Of a stretch of 64,000 nucleotides of DNA, positions 39,001 to 49,221 are shown piece by piece (positions within the stretch are counted from its first letter, which is position 1; each line of letters begins with the position of its first letter). The position numbers were made by a program, and so were the translations under genes. Below the pieces are notes generated by a model. The model was given only the letters and a program-made list of their open reading frames with translations. It was not told the DNA's origin and ran no database searches. Source of the DNA: Sanderia malayensis (taxonomy: Eukaryota > Cnidaria > Scyphozoa > Semaeostomeae > Pelagiidae); contig RQOL01000855.1 of NCBI GenBank assembly GCA_013076295.1, positions 558,001 through 622,000 of the forward strand. The letters run 5' to 3'.

Positions 39001-41017
39001 AGGTCGTACATTGAGGAGAAGAAAAGCAAATTGCAGGAATTGCAGAGTGTCCAAGAGGAATTGCTATCAGAATGTAAGTCCACCAGATATTTGTCTTCTG
39101 ATTGCTATCAGAATGTAAGTTCACCAAATATTTGTCTTCTGATTGCTATCAGAATGTAAGTTCACCAAATATTTGTCTTCTGATATGCTTCAGTTGAACC
39201 TTGATAAGGCGACTACGATTTAAGTTTTTCCGTCTATCTTGATTTTAACTTGCCATATGCCATAATGCCTTATATTTGACTTTCGATAACTCGGAGTTTT
39301 GTAAGTTAAAACCAGTAGTCACCATAGTTCTCCTGTGTGCTCAGCCTGCGTCACAGACCCAATCCTCAAATGAAAATAGGTCAATTGTTCGCAGACCCTA
39401 TTCTCCTTTGAGGATTGGGTCTTTATCACAGGCTACTGTGCCTCAACCGATTGAAACTCAACTGTACATGGTGTGTCTTAACTAATTGTTTTTTCATTTA
39501 TTGTTTTACTTATTTTATTTCAATATCAAATTTCATTTTTTAGTTTTAAAGTCCTAACCTCTTCGAATTATTAGCTTATCTACATATATTGTATTTTTTA
39601 TCATTTCTTTGCCATTTCTTCAGTGCAAATTTTGTGAGCAAATTTTAGAGATGTGAGATATGTGAACTCTACGCAGCTTAATGATCAATCGGCTCAAACT
39701 CTGTTACGATCAACAGATTCTTCTTCACTCTCTGTTTTGTTACTGTCTCCATTGACCTTGTATCCGTTGCTATAATCACTGTCAGTTTTTATAGATCTAC
39801 TTTTTATCTTTTTACCAGGTAACGATGCAGACATGACAGAACAAGAGAAGAAAAATGCCATGTTTTACCTAGGCAAAGCCAAAAACGGTAGACACTATAC
39901 TATAAATAACGCAAAAATTGCCATAATACCTGTTTGTTACTCAGATTTTTGACTGAACAGCCCTTGAGCGAAGCTTGTACAGTCGAATCCCTTCGTTCTC
40001 TATTTGGGTGAATTTAGTTCGGATATCTCGAACTCCTACTATGTTATATACAAATGGAGTCGTTGTGTCAATTTTTGTGCCATAATGCTGCCTAAGAGAG
40101 CATTGCAGTTGAACCCTGGTGAAACGAACACCAAGGAGAATGGGAAATTTGATTTTTGATTATGTAGCATAAGAGATAGGTATTGCAAGTTTAAATGAAG
40201 ACAGAACAATGTTTGACATATACAGTGAAGAGTGAAGTCCCGCTACCTCGAACTCGTACGGGAAAATTTGTTCGACATAGCGGGAGCTCGAGATATCCAG
40301 ACTAAATTCACCCTGTGGGAGAACGACGGGAAATAGAAATCTGCTCGAGATGGCGAGTTGTTCGAGATAACCGAGTTCGAGATACTGACGTTCAACTGTA
40401 TTGATAAATTAAACTTAAATTGTTTTCAACTTGCCTAGGTTCAATTGTATACATTGTATTGAATACGTTTGATTATTTTGCATAGGAACTTGGTTGTGGC
40501 TGGATGCATTGAAAAAGCAGATAAAAGAGCAAGAAAAACAAGGCTTGATGCTATGGAAGAAAGACATCGAAGTGATAATGAGGCATAAACGTGGTACAGG
40601 AGTAGGGCCACTGCTAAGCGATATCAGTCAAAAGCAATCCGAGATGAGCAAAAGGAATCTGATTGAATCTCGATTGAAATCGAAGCTAAAGCGAATATCC
40701 GAGGTAAGTGGAGTTCATTGAAGGGTTGAGCTTGACAGATTGGCATTGCTTCTTCCAAGTTTTAGCCCTCTTTTTTAGCTGCCATCGATCTTACAAATAG
40801 TTGTATGTGGTACTGGTACGATTACGACTAGCATATGTTCAACTGTAGATGTTTGCATGCTCCAAATTCCAGCCGTGATGTTTTTATTTCGCAGCTGACC
40901 CAAAAGCTGTTGTTTGATGAGCATTCCTCATTTGAGAAGCAAAAACCATTGCTAATGAACAGTTTAAGAAAAGAATTTGATGAGGCAGAAGCACTCTTGG
41001 CATCATCATGTCCATAG
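30074..41017 (+). CDS. Large predicted secreted protein, family not recognised
   Basis: Fifteen exons: 30074-30155, 30272-31859, 32025-32206, 32378-32464, 32861-33139, 33490-33639, 34066-34302, 34811-35220, 35628-35898, 36954-37132, 37775-38558, 38882-39073, 39819-39887, 40486-40703 and 40895-41017. All phases agree, total 4851 nt (1616 aa). A signal peptide (MAFVTCTIAIIFILCVN) is followed by about 1000 residues that look beta-rich. Two stretches there look like a repeated module: FSLNKCEGEIDFTATANEPF and FTVDVKTGTVDLSVVAPDPI. A charged helical region follows, then a basic cysteine module (KCTKILGKWLGCSKWNKCKH), an Asp/Glu run and a coiled-coil C-terminus. No membrane segment is seen. I infer an extracellular structural or lipid/matrix-binding protein; no named domain supports this. 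Its last two exons are duplicated at 60879-61426. Confidence 0.85.
33640..34062 (+). repeat. pyrimidine-rich intron tract
   Basis: About 400 bases dominated by T with C and few purines on the coding strand, filling the intron up to the acceptor at 34065. The Phe/Ser/Leu-rich open frames here are a composition effect. Confidence 0.6.
36007..36580 (+). mobile_element. hAT element remnant carrying the transposase C-terminal domain
   Basis: 574 bp in the intron between 35898 and 36954. Ends are CATAGGCGTAGA and TACGCCTATG, with exact 8-bp duplications TCCTTGCC (35999-36006 and 36581-36588). Just inside each end is a G/C-rich run (GGGGCTCAAGCCCC and CTTGAGCCCCCCC). Positions 36117-36455 encode a piece of hAT transposase with the dimerisation motif SCTAERSFSGLRQLKSYLRS, ending at a stop before the right end. 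The rest of the transposase is gone, so this is an internal-deletion derivative. Of the intact short elements in the window, this is the only one with hAT coding sequence. Confidence 0.88.
39060..39182 (+). repeat. 41-bp tandem triplication containing a 5' splice site
   Basis: Three copies of a 41-bp unit, each containing TGCTATCAGAATGTAAGT. The donor GTAAGT occurs at 39074, 39115 and 39156, at the end of exon 12 of the 1616-aa gene. The first donor keeps frame with exon 13. The second and third would add 41 or 82 bases and shift the frame. Confidence 0.85.
39340..39434. repeat. short inverted repeat (MITE-like)
   Basis: AGACCCAATCCTCAAA and its inverse TTTGAGGATTGGGTCT lie about 45 bp apart, inside further imperfect CAGCCTG/CAGGCT ends. 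It is in an intron of the 1616-aa gene. No clear target duplication. Confidence 0.5.
39978..40405. mobile_element. degenerate pogo/Tigger-like short repeats in an intron
   Basis: A cluster of TCGAACTC, CTCGAGATA and GAGATAACC motifs, with terminal-looking strings ACAGTCGAATCC, GCAGTTGAACCCTGG and GTTCAACTGTA. At least two nested or decayed copies are likely. A part is carried along in the duplication at 60750-61675. Confidence 0.4.
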
Positions 41018-42230
41018 AATTGCTGTTAATATTGCCAATATTGCATTGGATTTCATTGTCTTCCCTGCAGTGCAGCATCAAAGGTAAGTGCTCGTTTTCA
41101 TAGTATAGAAAAGACTCCAGCAGTTTACATATGCCTTTTTTGACAAAGATGGTCTTAAGGAATATGAAATGCTTCCACCTTGAAAGATATGATTATAAAT
41201 GATAACTGAATAAAGAATCTGTAGTTTAAGGTATTGTTATGCATTTGACCTAATAATAACACTTTAATACTACTAACTGCCAGTTTAAGCTCGTATCTAC
41301 CTAAAAATATCACGTTTTAAGGTATTAGTTATAATTTCTTAGATCTAAAATAAATTCAATAACTAAATCTAATATAGCACACAATATCAGCTTATAAATC
41401 TGCGGAAAAAATTTAAGCACTTTAATTTCTATAATACCAATATAATATCATTTAGCATACTATAGTTAATAAATGCACCATCTTAAAATATAAACAATTT
41501 GAATTATAGGTAATCTTAGGTAAACAGTAGTGTTGTGTTATTATTAACAGAAACATCCACGTGACATCAGAATGAAACAAGCTACACCTTTAAACTTTTT
41601 CCACCAAATTTCATTGTTTTGAGCTGCAAAATACCGGCCTATTCATGGAATGTGTCGTGAGGGTGTTTCTGTTACGATTCCACCCCAGAGCTGGGGACGG
41701 TAGTCAGAAGTTCGGTAGGCGATGTCTCGCTTGCGATGGTGCTGATTCCGCTAAGGTTTGACGCAATAAAGACAACGAACTTTTTGCGGTGCGGTACGGC
41801 TGACCCGAAGGCCGCCATTGTACCACTTGTCTTCAGACTGCTTACTGACTAACTTAAACTGCACTCAACTCTACTCCTTTACTCTATTTAAGTTCACAAT
41901 AATAATCAAAACAAGCGTGGTGACATGGTGCTCCATTCTTGTGCACCTGGGACCCTAGTGTGGATTGGCACGCGCTTTCACACTTTCAAGCGGGTGCACC
42001 AGCCAACCACGCTCATACTTAACAATACTGCAAACAAATAGGTGTCAAATACAAGGTAACAATTGTAGTTAGGCAACGATCCACACAACAAATGGCCGGA
42101 GAGTTTGGAATCATCGAATACGCCAACAAAATATCTTTCCTGAACAAGCAAAATGCATTACTGCTATTATTGTAAATATATGTTAATGTGTGTAATAAGG
42201 ATCGGAGAATCCTCATTCATTTGTGATCCA
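41018..42230. other. 3' UTR of the 1616-aa gene and repeat-rich spacer
   Basis: AATAAA at 41209-41214 is the likely poly(A) signal. Positions 41220-41530 are very AT-rich with nothing recognised. Positions 41669-42010 are more GC-rich and begin TGTTACGATTCCACCCCAGAG with an internal AATAAA, which could be a solo LTR, but no second copy or flanking duplication was found. Confidence 0.4.
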
Positions 42231-42563
42231 TTCAATTTTCACGGTTTGTCGGTGTGACAGCAATTGCTATTGCTGGAGACAGATGACCCTGTCTCCACGC
42301 GATGGGATTCGCGGTTACAGATGGCGTTGCCCGCGCGTCAATGACCATCCACCATACGGTACGACTCTCTTTTTGAGAAGTCAAAACTGCCCTTGAAGGT
42401 TTTGGTGGCACTCTTATGCTGCTTGTCAGTCGGAATGCGCCTCTCAGAGCCAACACTTGTAAACTGGTACAACTTCATGCGAGAAGAATGACTCCACAAA
42501 TTATTAGCTCTACCATTCGTTTTCGGTGGTGTGAGACACATTGTTGACATTGATGAAAGTTGA

Positions 42564-43007
42564 ATGGTAAAAAGAAAATACCAACGTGGTGATATTAGGG
42601 TACAACATCGTCAATGGGTTTTTGACATGTATGACAGAACAACCCATGTCGGCTACATACAATTTGTGGAAGAGTGGAATGCCTGGGAGCTCATATCGTC
42701 AGAGAGACACATCGCCCTTGGCAGCACCATTTACTCCGATGGATGGGCTTCGTACAGGCGGCTGCCAAGGTACGGCTTCTAACACCTGATCGTGATCCAT
42801 AACGACAACTTCGTGGACCCCATCACAGGCGTGCACATTAATGGTGTGGAGGCGTATTGCTCCAGGGCCAAGCGGAAGATCAAAGCCGTCTATGGTAGCC
42901 GTTTCCATCTTATTCTATCCTACCTGGACGAGTTTATGTGGCGGGAGCGATTCGGACAGCACACCGCTGCCAGCCAGTCAGGGAACGAAATTTTTAAGCC
43001 TGTGTGA
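42564..43007 (+). pseudogene. ISXO2/Merlin-like DDE transposase relic
   Basis: The frame contains KRKYQRGDIR...RQWVFDMYDR, GSTIYSDGWASYRRLP and, after one in-frame TAA at 42780, HLIVIHNDNFVDPITGVH and SYLDEFMWRERFG. This order (KRKYNRG, QWVFG, IYSDGW, FVDP.TGAHT, EFMWRRR) is that of ISXO2/IS1595-type transposases, whose eukaryotic relatives are Merlin elements. The in-frame stop shows it is dead. Terminal repeats were not identified. Confidence 0.75.
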
Positions 43008-43664
43008 AAGTGAGCCTTGTTACACCCTACTCTCAGCTGCTAGCACATCAATTCCTTGAAATCTAGACATGCATTTTCCATATGTATGGCAAAATTCGTG
43101 AGCTATTAAGTGACCCCCGCCCCCCCTCACTTTGTTCCAACATCAACGAATACCTAGCAGAGAAAGATTCAAAAACAAACTTCACAAATGTTCACAAATA
43201 CTGATGCAAAAAATGAGAATGCGGAAACATTCTTTCAGCTCAGGGCAATATAAGCAGATACATTATGAATTCAAAATTAATCAAAATAATTTGAAACTAC
43301 AAATAACAAAAATGATTAATCCTTGATATGTTAAAATTACAAGAGGTTACAACGTACAAAGATATTAAATGATGTTTTAAACTACAAGAGGTTGCAACTT
43401 ATAAAGAGATTAAATGGTATGTTAAAACTACAAGTTACATTTCACACCGTAAATTACAATAGTATTTTAGTTGCACTTACAAAAGAGTCCAGTTTTTTCC
43501 AGGTTTTAATAAAGTAAAAAAGTATATGATTTCAACATTCTGTTGCATCATGGTTTAGTTTTATCCGGGTCAGCATTGGCATTTGCTGAATTTCCTGACA
43601 AGTGGGATCGATTGAAAAGTGGGATCCTTGTTTTGCGAAAACATACCTAGTTTTGCTGAAAAAA

Positions 43665-43783
43665 TACCGTATTTTCTCTATTAAGCGCCCCGGCGCTTAT
43701 TGAATATTTTGCAAAATTGGGTGGGCGCTTATTAGAGGGAGGCGGTTAGAAGTAGGTGGGCGCTAAATAGAGGAAATACGGTA
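43665..43783. mobile_element. palindromic MITE with GGGCGCTTATT core
   Basis: The left end TACCGTATTTTCTCTATTAA and the right end AAATAGAGGAAATACGGTA form an almost perfect 119-bp hairpin with inner AAGCGCCC/GGGCGCT. Very similar GGGCGCTTATT-type palindromes are common in many marine invertebrate genomes. Flanking bases do not give an unambiguous duplication. Confidence 0.65.
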
Positions 43784-44177
43784 TTTCAAGTGGATTTTTT
43801 ACAACACCACAAAATATAAATCACAACACCACAAACCAGATTTACAGTTCCACAAAACGGCAAAAAAACCACGTTAGAATAACCCCTGCCCCCCATAATA
43901 CATTAGCTTTCGAAGCTTCCTTTTTTTTCCCGGCACTCGTTTTTGCATCTAGAAAATTGAAGATCAAAAATTATTGAAATTGAATTTTTCGCCTGACCAG
44001 CATTCTTCATATCAAAAATCATGACCATACGCAAAGAAGAAACTTAAATAATTATGGTTATCTATGGATTGGAATAGAGACTGATTACAATAAAATTCTC
44101 AATGATTCGATAAATGCGACCTACAAGAAAGCTGATCATTCACGTGGGTCCTTCACGCGGCAAAGCGGGATACGGAT

Positions 44178-44962
44178 ATGGTTATAGTCTCGAAAGATAC
44201 AGATGTCCTTGTGCTTCTTATTTGGGCGTTTTCGAAACAACAGATCGCTTTTACAAATGGTTTTTTCAGTTCGAAAGTGAAAAGTTTGTTGAAATTGGCA
44301 GCATATGCAGAAGTCTTGGCCAGCGCCTTTGTTCATCTTTACCCGCTATTCACGCTATTTCTGGTTGCGACACCACCTGATACTTTTATAAGGCAGGAGA
44401 AGTTAAGATTCTCAAGAAGTTGCTGATGGATGAGTCGAAATGTGAGCTAATCGAAAATCTTGGTGCAAGCAAAACTCTTGACAAAGATTCTATGGAAAAT
44501 GTCAAACAATTTATCCAGATGAATGTATACAGCGGGAAAGAAAACGAAACATATGTCCAAACAAGAATACGCTTATATCAGAAGTTGAAAGAAAAGACGT
44601 CACTCTCTATTCCTCCCGATCCAGATTCCGTGGAGCAAGCTATCAGAAGATGCCATCTACTGGTTTACATTTGGAAAAGATGTTGCCATGAAAATATAGG
44701 TTTACAGGAAAGCAATTGCCTCCTGAAAAAGAAGATTAGAAATGCGAGTGATGCGGATGCAGAGGCAAGTGAATCGGAAGGTGGCTGCAAGAGAAAACGG
44801 AGAAGGAAGAATAGTAGTAATCCAGTAAAGAGCTCGGTTTTTCGTGAATCGCTATCTGCTTGTGATGAAGACGGAGATGATGAAGAAGAATGGAATACGT
44901 CTGCGCCAGTGACAGAATCACAATCCTTTACCAGTGAAACTGACAATCACAGTGAGTGGTAG
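44178..44962 (+). pseudogene. relic of TE-associated nuclease-like protein (DTDVLVLL / GCDTT family)
   Basis: Pieces in two frames: VIVSKDTDVLVLLIWAF, then SSLPAIHAISGCDTT, a TGA, then a long intact stretch (about 44420-44962) with DKDSMENVKQFI, RTRIRLYQKLKEK-like sequence and DPDSVEQA, ending in a basic tail (KRKRRRKNSS) and acidic region. Proteins of this type are very abundant in cnidarian and other aquatic genomes. The acidic DTD and GCD motifs resemble FEN/XPG-type PIN nucleases, which is my inference. A frameshift and a stop show decay. A related copy is in the palindrome. Confidence 0.5.
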
Positions 44963-45631
44963 GTATCCGATTTCTTTTCAAGTAAAGATTCTTTCGATGA
45001 ATGGTTACCGTAGAGCTTTTTCATACAAGTTTCTAGGTATATCTTTTAACACAACTGCGGGTTTTGTTATGTTGGGTTTTCACAATCCGCTGAAATTTTC
45101 GACAATATCCATAGTAATTTAGGAGTATATACTGTATATCAGCGCATTTGAGCTCATTGAGGTATTATTTAAGCCTAGAATTTCAATTCGGATGTCACAT
45201 CGCAAGTAAAACAGCTTCCCCTCGTAATTTTTGAAAATTTCAAATCCGCCATTTTGATCACGTGACTAAACATGAAAGTGCTTATATCTCGCTACCCGTG
45301 AGTGTGATAATCTAAGTGTTTTATGTAATTTTGCTTCATATGAGGTGCCGAAGAACAAAAAGTTTCGAAATCCAGGGGGGTTAACTTTTTTCTCACCGTC
45401 AATTATGACATCATCAATCACGTGACATCCATTGTTTTACCAGAATGTTCCCAAGTCTTAAAATATTTGTAAGACCCCTAACTATCGGAATCTGAAGAAA
45501 AACTGTTGGTTAGGCACGTTGCCAGATTGTCAACGATACCCAGATAGATCAGCATCAGCAATACCCTGTCTAATGATTGTTCGCAGGAACATGAAACTCA
45601 GAGTATTGGTATAAATTGTGTTTTCTTGTAT

Positions 45632-47194
45632 TAGACAGGGAATTATCCCCTACAAACTAACAAACAGGGTAACCTTAAATTTTAATGTTTCATATGAAAG
45701 CCAAGACAAAGAGGATCAGAAATCCGAGATGGGACATTTCGAAAAAGTGACGGGGGTCACGTCATCGCTCATCAAAGTATTGCATCATTGGTCACAGTCA
45801 GAAAAAAATCAACTATCTTGTATTGTAAACCTGAATACATATTTAGAAAGAGCATAAAGAGTTATGTAAAAAATATTAAGGAACTTAATCTATAACATGA
45901 ACAGTTGAGGAGATATGGGCAGTCGAAGATGTTACGATTCAGGGGGTAAAAAAAGAAATGAAATTACCTGAATTCTCCAATATTACCGAAACATTGGTAC
46001 AAATATTGAACCATATATACCATCTCATTGATGGAAAGCATTTCAAGTTGATTTCAGCTAAAGAAATGTTTGAAAAACTGAGTTTACATAATGTGCAGGT
46101 TGTCTGAATTCCTGACATTACCCCCCGATTTTTAGAGAAATCCATTTTTTAATGATTTGGGGTGAAACTTTTGATGTAGAGTCAACTCTGTTTAGGCTGA
46201 ACACCCTAGGGAAGCGTGAAGTTATTCGAATTACAACATATTCGAAATGTAGAGGTTTACCCTTATAAGAATTAATTGTTTAGTGATCCTTAGGAACGGA
46301 GAATTCCGTTCGAAATAGGTAAAGTTCGAGCTACACCAGTTAGAATTATGCAGACATGACTGTAAATTGTATTCCACTAGTAAGAACTCATCAAAAATGC
46401 TTTTCTGCAGCAATTTGCTCTTCCATTAGACATCAACTTGTCAAATAAAAGCTAATAAGTCATCAAAATTAGGGGGTAATATCAGCATTGCTGAAACCAA
46501 GATAAAAAGAATTAAAGTGTATAGAAAAATTGTCAGCGAAAAAACCTCACTAATATTTCATGGTAGCCATTCGTCTCATGAGCTATCACTTGATATAAAA
46601 TCGGAGACCTCCCATTTGCTCTCCTTGCTGTCACTTAACTAAGAATCATTTTCGTTAGCGCCTTTTTATGATTGGTCACAAACAATTTCGCTTGTCGGTC
46701 GATGCTTGTCGTTTATCTTGTTTTGCTTTCAAACCATTTCTCTTTCCCTTTGATTTTTGCCTTACTCCTGCTAGTCTTTTCTCTCTTGCTTTCTGACATT
46801 GTGTTTGCAGATCTGGAATGTCAAATTCCTCGTTCGCTTCTGAAACAGGCTCCTTTTTCTTTCGCTGCACATTTCTTACAGCAGAAAATTGACTCCCGCA
46901 AACAGGACCGGCGGCTGTACTTTTGAATTTTTAACTTTCCAACCCCAAATTCTTAAAATCTAGTTGATCGATCATAAAATTGCTGGAATAATACCATTCG
47001 TATGGTGGACGGAGTCTGGGTCCAGTGGAGGTAATAGCAATAAAGGCTTATGTTTAAGTTCCTTATATATGCGAATCCTAGTTTCAACAAAGTCATTAGG
47101 CGTTATACCAGAATAGGCAGTTGAACATATGAACTCTTTGACGTGGTCAATATCCTCTGGGGCTAGATTGCTTGTCAACCCAAGGGCCAAAAGT
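45632..47194 (+). repeat. left arm of giant palindrome
   Basis: 1563 bp that recur inverted at 47456-49018 with the same length and only scattered mismatches. The arm contains, on the minus strand, the C-terminal part of the TE protein (VKEFICSTAYSGITPNDFVE, then a basic tail), and then a pogo-like TTCGAA-rich repeat at 46190-46360. A small 12-bp inverted repeat (CCCTGTCTAAT/ATTAGACAGGG) sits at its outer edge, 45563-45641. Confidence 0.9.
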
Positions 47195-47455
47195 CTCATT
47201 GCCATAGCACTTGAAAAAAATAATGATGTTTTTGTTGTTTGTAAGGATACCGATGTAGTGGTTCTCTTTCTTGTTCTTCATTGTCCAACACAAGTTATAT
47301 TTCAAGTATGAGTCTTGTGTCTGCTTCCTCGTGATTGCAGTCCTTCTCAATCTGTGTACGCTTTTCTAATCCTGTAGATGTTTTCCTCTTCCGTTATTGC
47401 CCGGTAAACTTCTCGTCCTCAGAAGAGTCCTTGCTTACAATACAAAGACCAACTT
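47195..47455 (+). other. 261-bp spacer of the palindrome
   Basis: Unique sequence between the arms. It encodes on the plus strand the N-terminal-type motif FVVCKDTDVVVLFLV of the same TE protein whose C-terminal part runs into the right arm. So spacer plus right arm are in the natural order (with a break), and the left arm is the extra inverted copy. Confidence 0.6.
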
Positions 47456-49018
47456 ACTTTTGGCCCTTGGGTTGACAAGCAATCTAGCCCCAGAGGATAT
47501 TGACCACGTCAAAGAGCTCATATGTTCAACTGCCTATTCTGGTATAACGCCTAATGACTTTGTTGAAACTAGGATTCGCATATATAAGGAACTTAAACAT
47601 AAGCCTTTATTGCTATTACCTCCACCGGACCCAGACTCCGTCCACCATACGAATGGTATTATTCCAGCAATTTTATGATCGATCAACTAGATTTTAAGAA
47701 TTTGGGGTTGGAAAGTTAAAAATTCAAAAGTACAGCCGCCAGTCCTGTTTGCGGGAGTCAATTTTCTGCTGTAAGAAATGTGCAGCGAAAGAAAAAGGAG
47801 CCTGCTTCAGAAGCGAACGAGGAATTTGACATTGCAGATCTGCAAACACAATGTCAGAAAGCAAGAGAGAAAAGACTAGCAGGAGTAAGGCAAAAATCAA
47901 AGGGAAAGAGAAATGGTTTGAAAGCAAAACAAGATAAACGACAAGCATCGACCGACAAGCGAAATTGTTTGTGACCAATCATAAAAAGGCGCTAACGAAA
48001 ATGATTCTTAGTTAAGTGACAGCAAGGAGAGCAAATGGGAGGTCTCCGATTTTATATCAAGTGATAGCTCATGAGACGAATGGCTACCATGAAATATTAG
48101 TGAGGTTTTTTCGCTGACAATTTTTCTATACACTTTAATTCTTTTTATCTTCGTTTCAGCAATGCTGATATTACCCCCTAATTTTGATGACTTATTAGCT
48201 TTTATTTGACAAGTTGATGTCTAATGGAAGAGCAAATTGCTGCAGAAAAGCATTTTTGATGAGTTCTTACTAGTGGAATACAATTTACAGTCATGTCTGC
48301 ATAATTCTAACTGGTGTAGCTCGAACTTTACCTATTTCGAACGGAATTCTCCGTTCCTAAGGATCACTAAACAATTAATTCTTATAAGGGTAAACCTCTA
48401 CATTTCGAATATGTTGTAATTCGAACATTTTCACGCTTCCCTAGGGTGTTCAACCTAAACAGAGTTGACTCTACATCAAAAGTTTCACCCCAAACCATTA
48501 AAAAATGGATTTCTCTAAAAATCGGGGGGTAATGTCAGGAATTCAGACAACCTGCACATTATGTAAACTCAGTTTTTCAAACATTTCTTTAGCTGAAATC
48601 AACTTGAAATGCTTTCCATCAATGAGATGGTATATATGGTTCAATATTTGTACCAATGTTTCGGTAATATTGGAGAATTCAGGTAATTTCATTTCTTTTT
48701 TTACCCCCTGAATCGTAACATCTTCGACTGCCCATATCTCCTCAACTGTTCATGTTATAGATAAAGTTCCTTAATATTTTTTACATAACTCTTTATGCTC
48801 TTTCTAAATATGTATTCAGGTTTACAATACAAGATAGTTGATTTTTTTCTGACCGTGACCAATGGTGCAATACTTTGATGAGCGATGACGTGACCCCCGT
48901 CACTTTTTCGAAATGTCCCATCTCGGATTTCTGATCCTCTTTGTCTTGGCTTTCATATGAAACATTAAAATTTAAGGTTACCCTGTTTGTTAGTTTGTAG
49001 GGGATAATTCCCTGTCTA
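47456..49018 (-). repeat. right arm of giant palindrome
   Basis: Inverse of 45632-47194. On the plus strand 47460-47678 encodes the TE protein C-terminal stretch (SNLAPEDIDHVKE, RIRIYKELKHKP, DPDSVHHTNG) and 47780-47974 a basic tail. It differs from the left arm at a few bases, for example the Ala/Val and Ala/Pro changes in ASEANEEFDIADLQ. Confidence 0.9.
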
Positions 49019-49221
49019 TATTCTTCTCCATGGATTGGAATATATAAATAAATGAACGCTTATTAAGGATGGACGATATTGTTTTATAAATGACCTAAGC
49101 AGTGTTATGAAAATACCAAAAACTGATTACTAATTGAATCAAGTTGAATAATCAAACTCATTTGCCAGACTTTTCTGACTGGGGAGAGGCAATTAGATCA
49201 AGATGTGAGCATTTAGCTTAC

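Noticed and set aside
41669..42010. Possible solo LTR beginning TGTTACGATTCC
   Set aside because: No second copy, no flanking duplication and no clear 3' end in the window.
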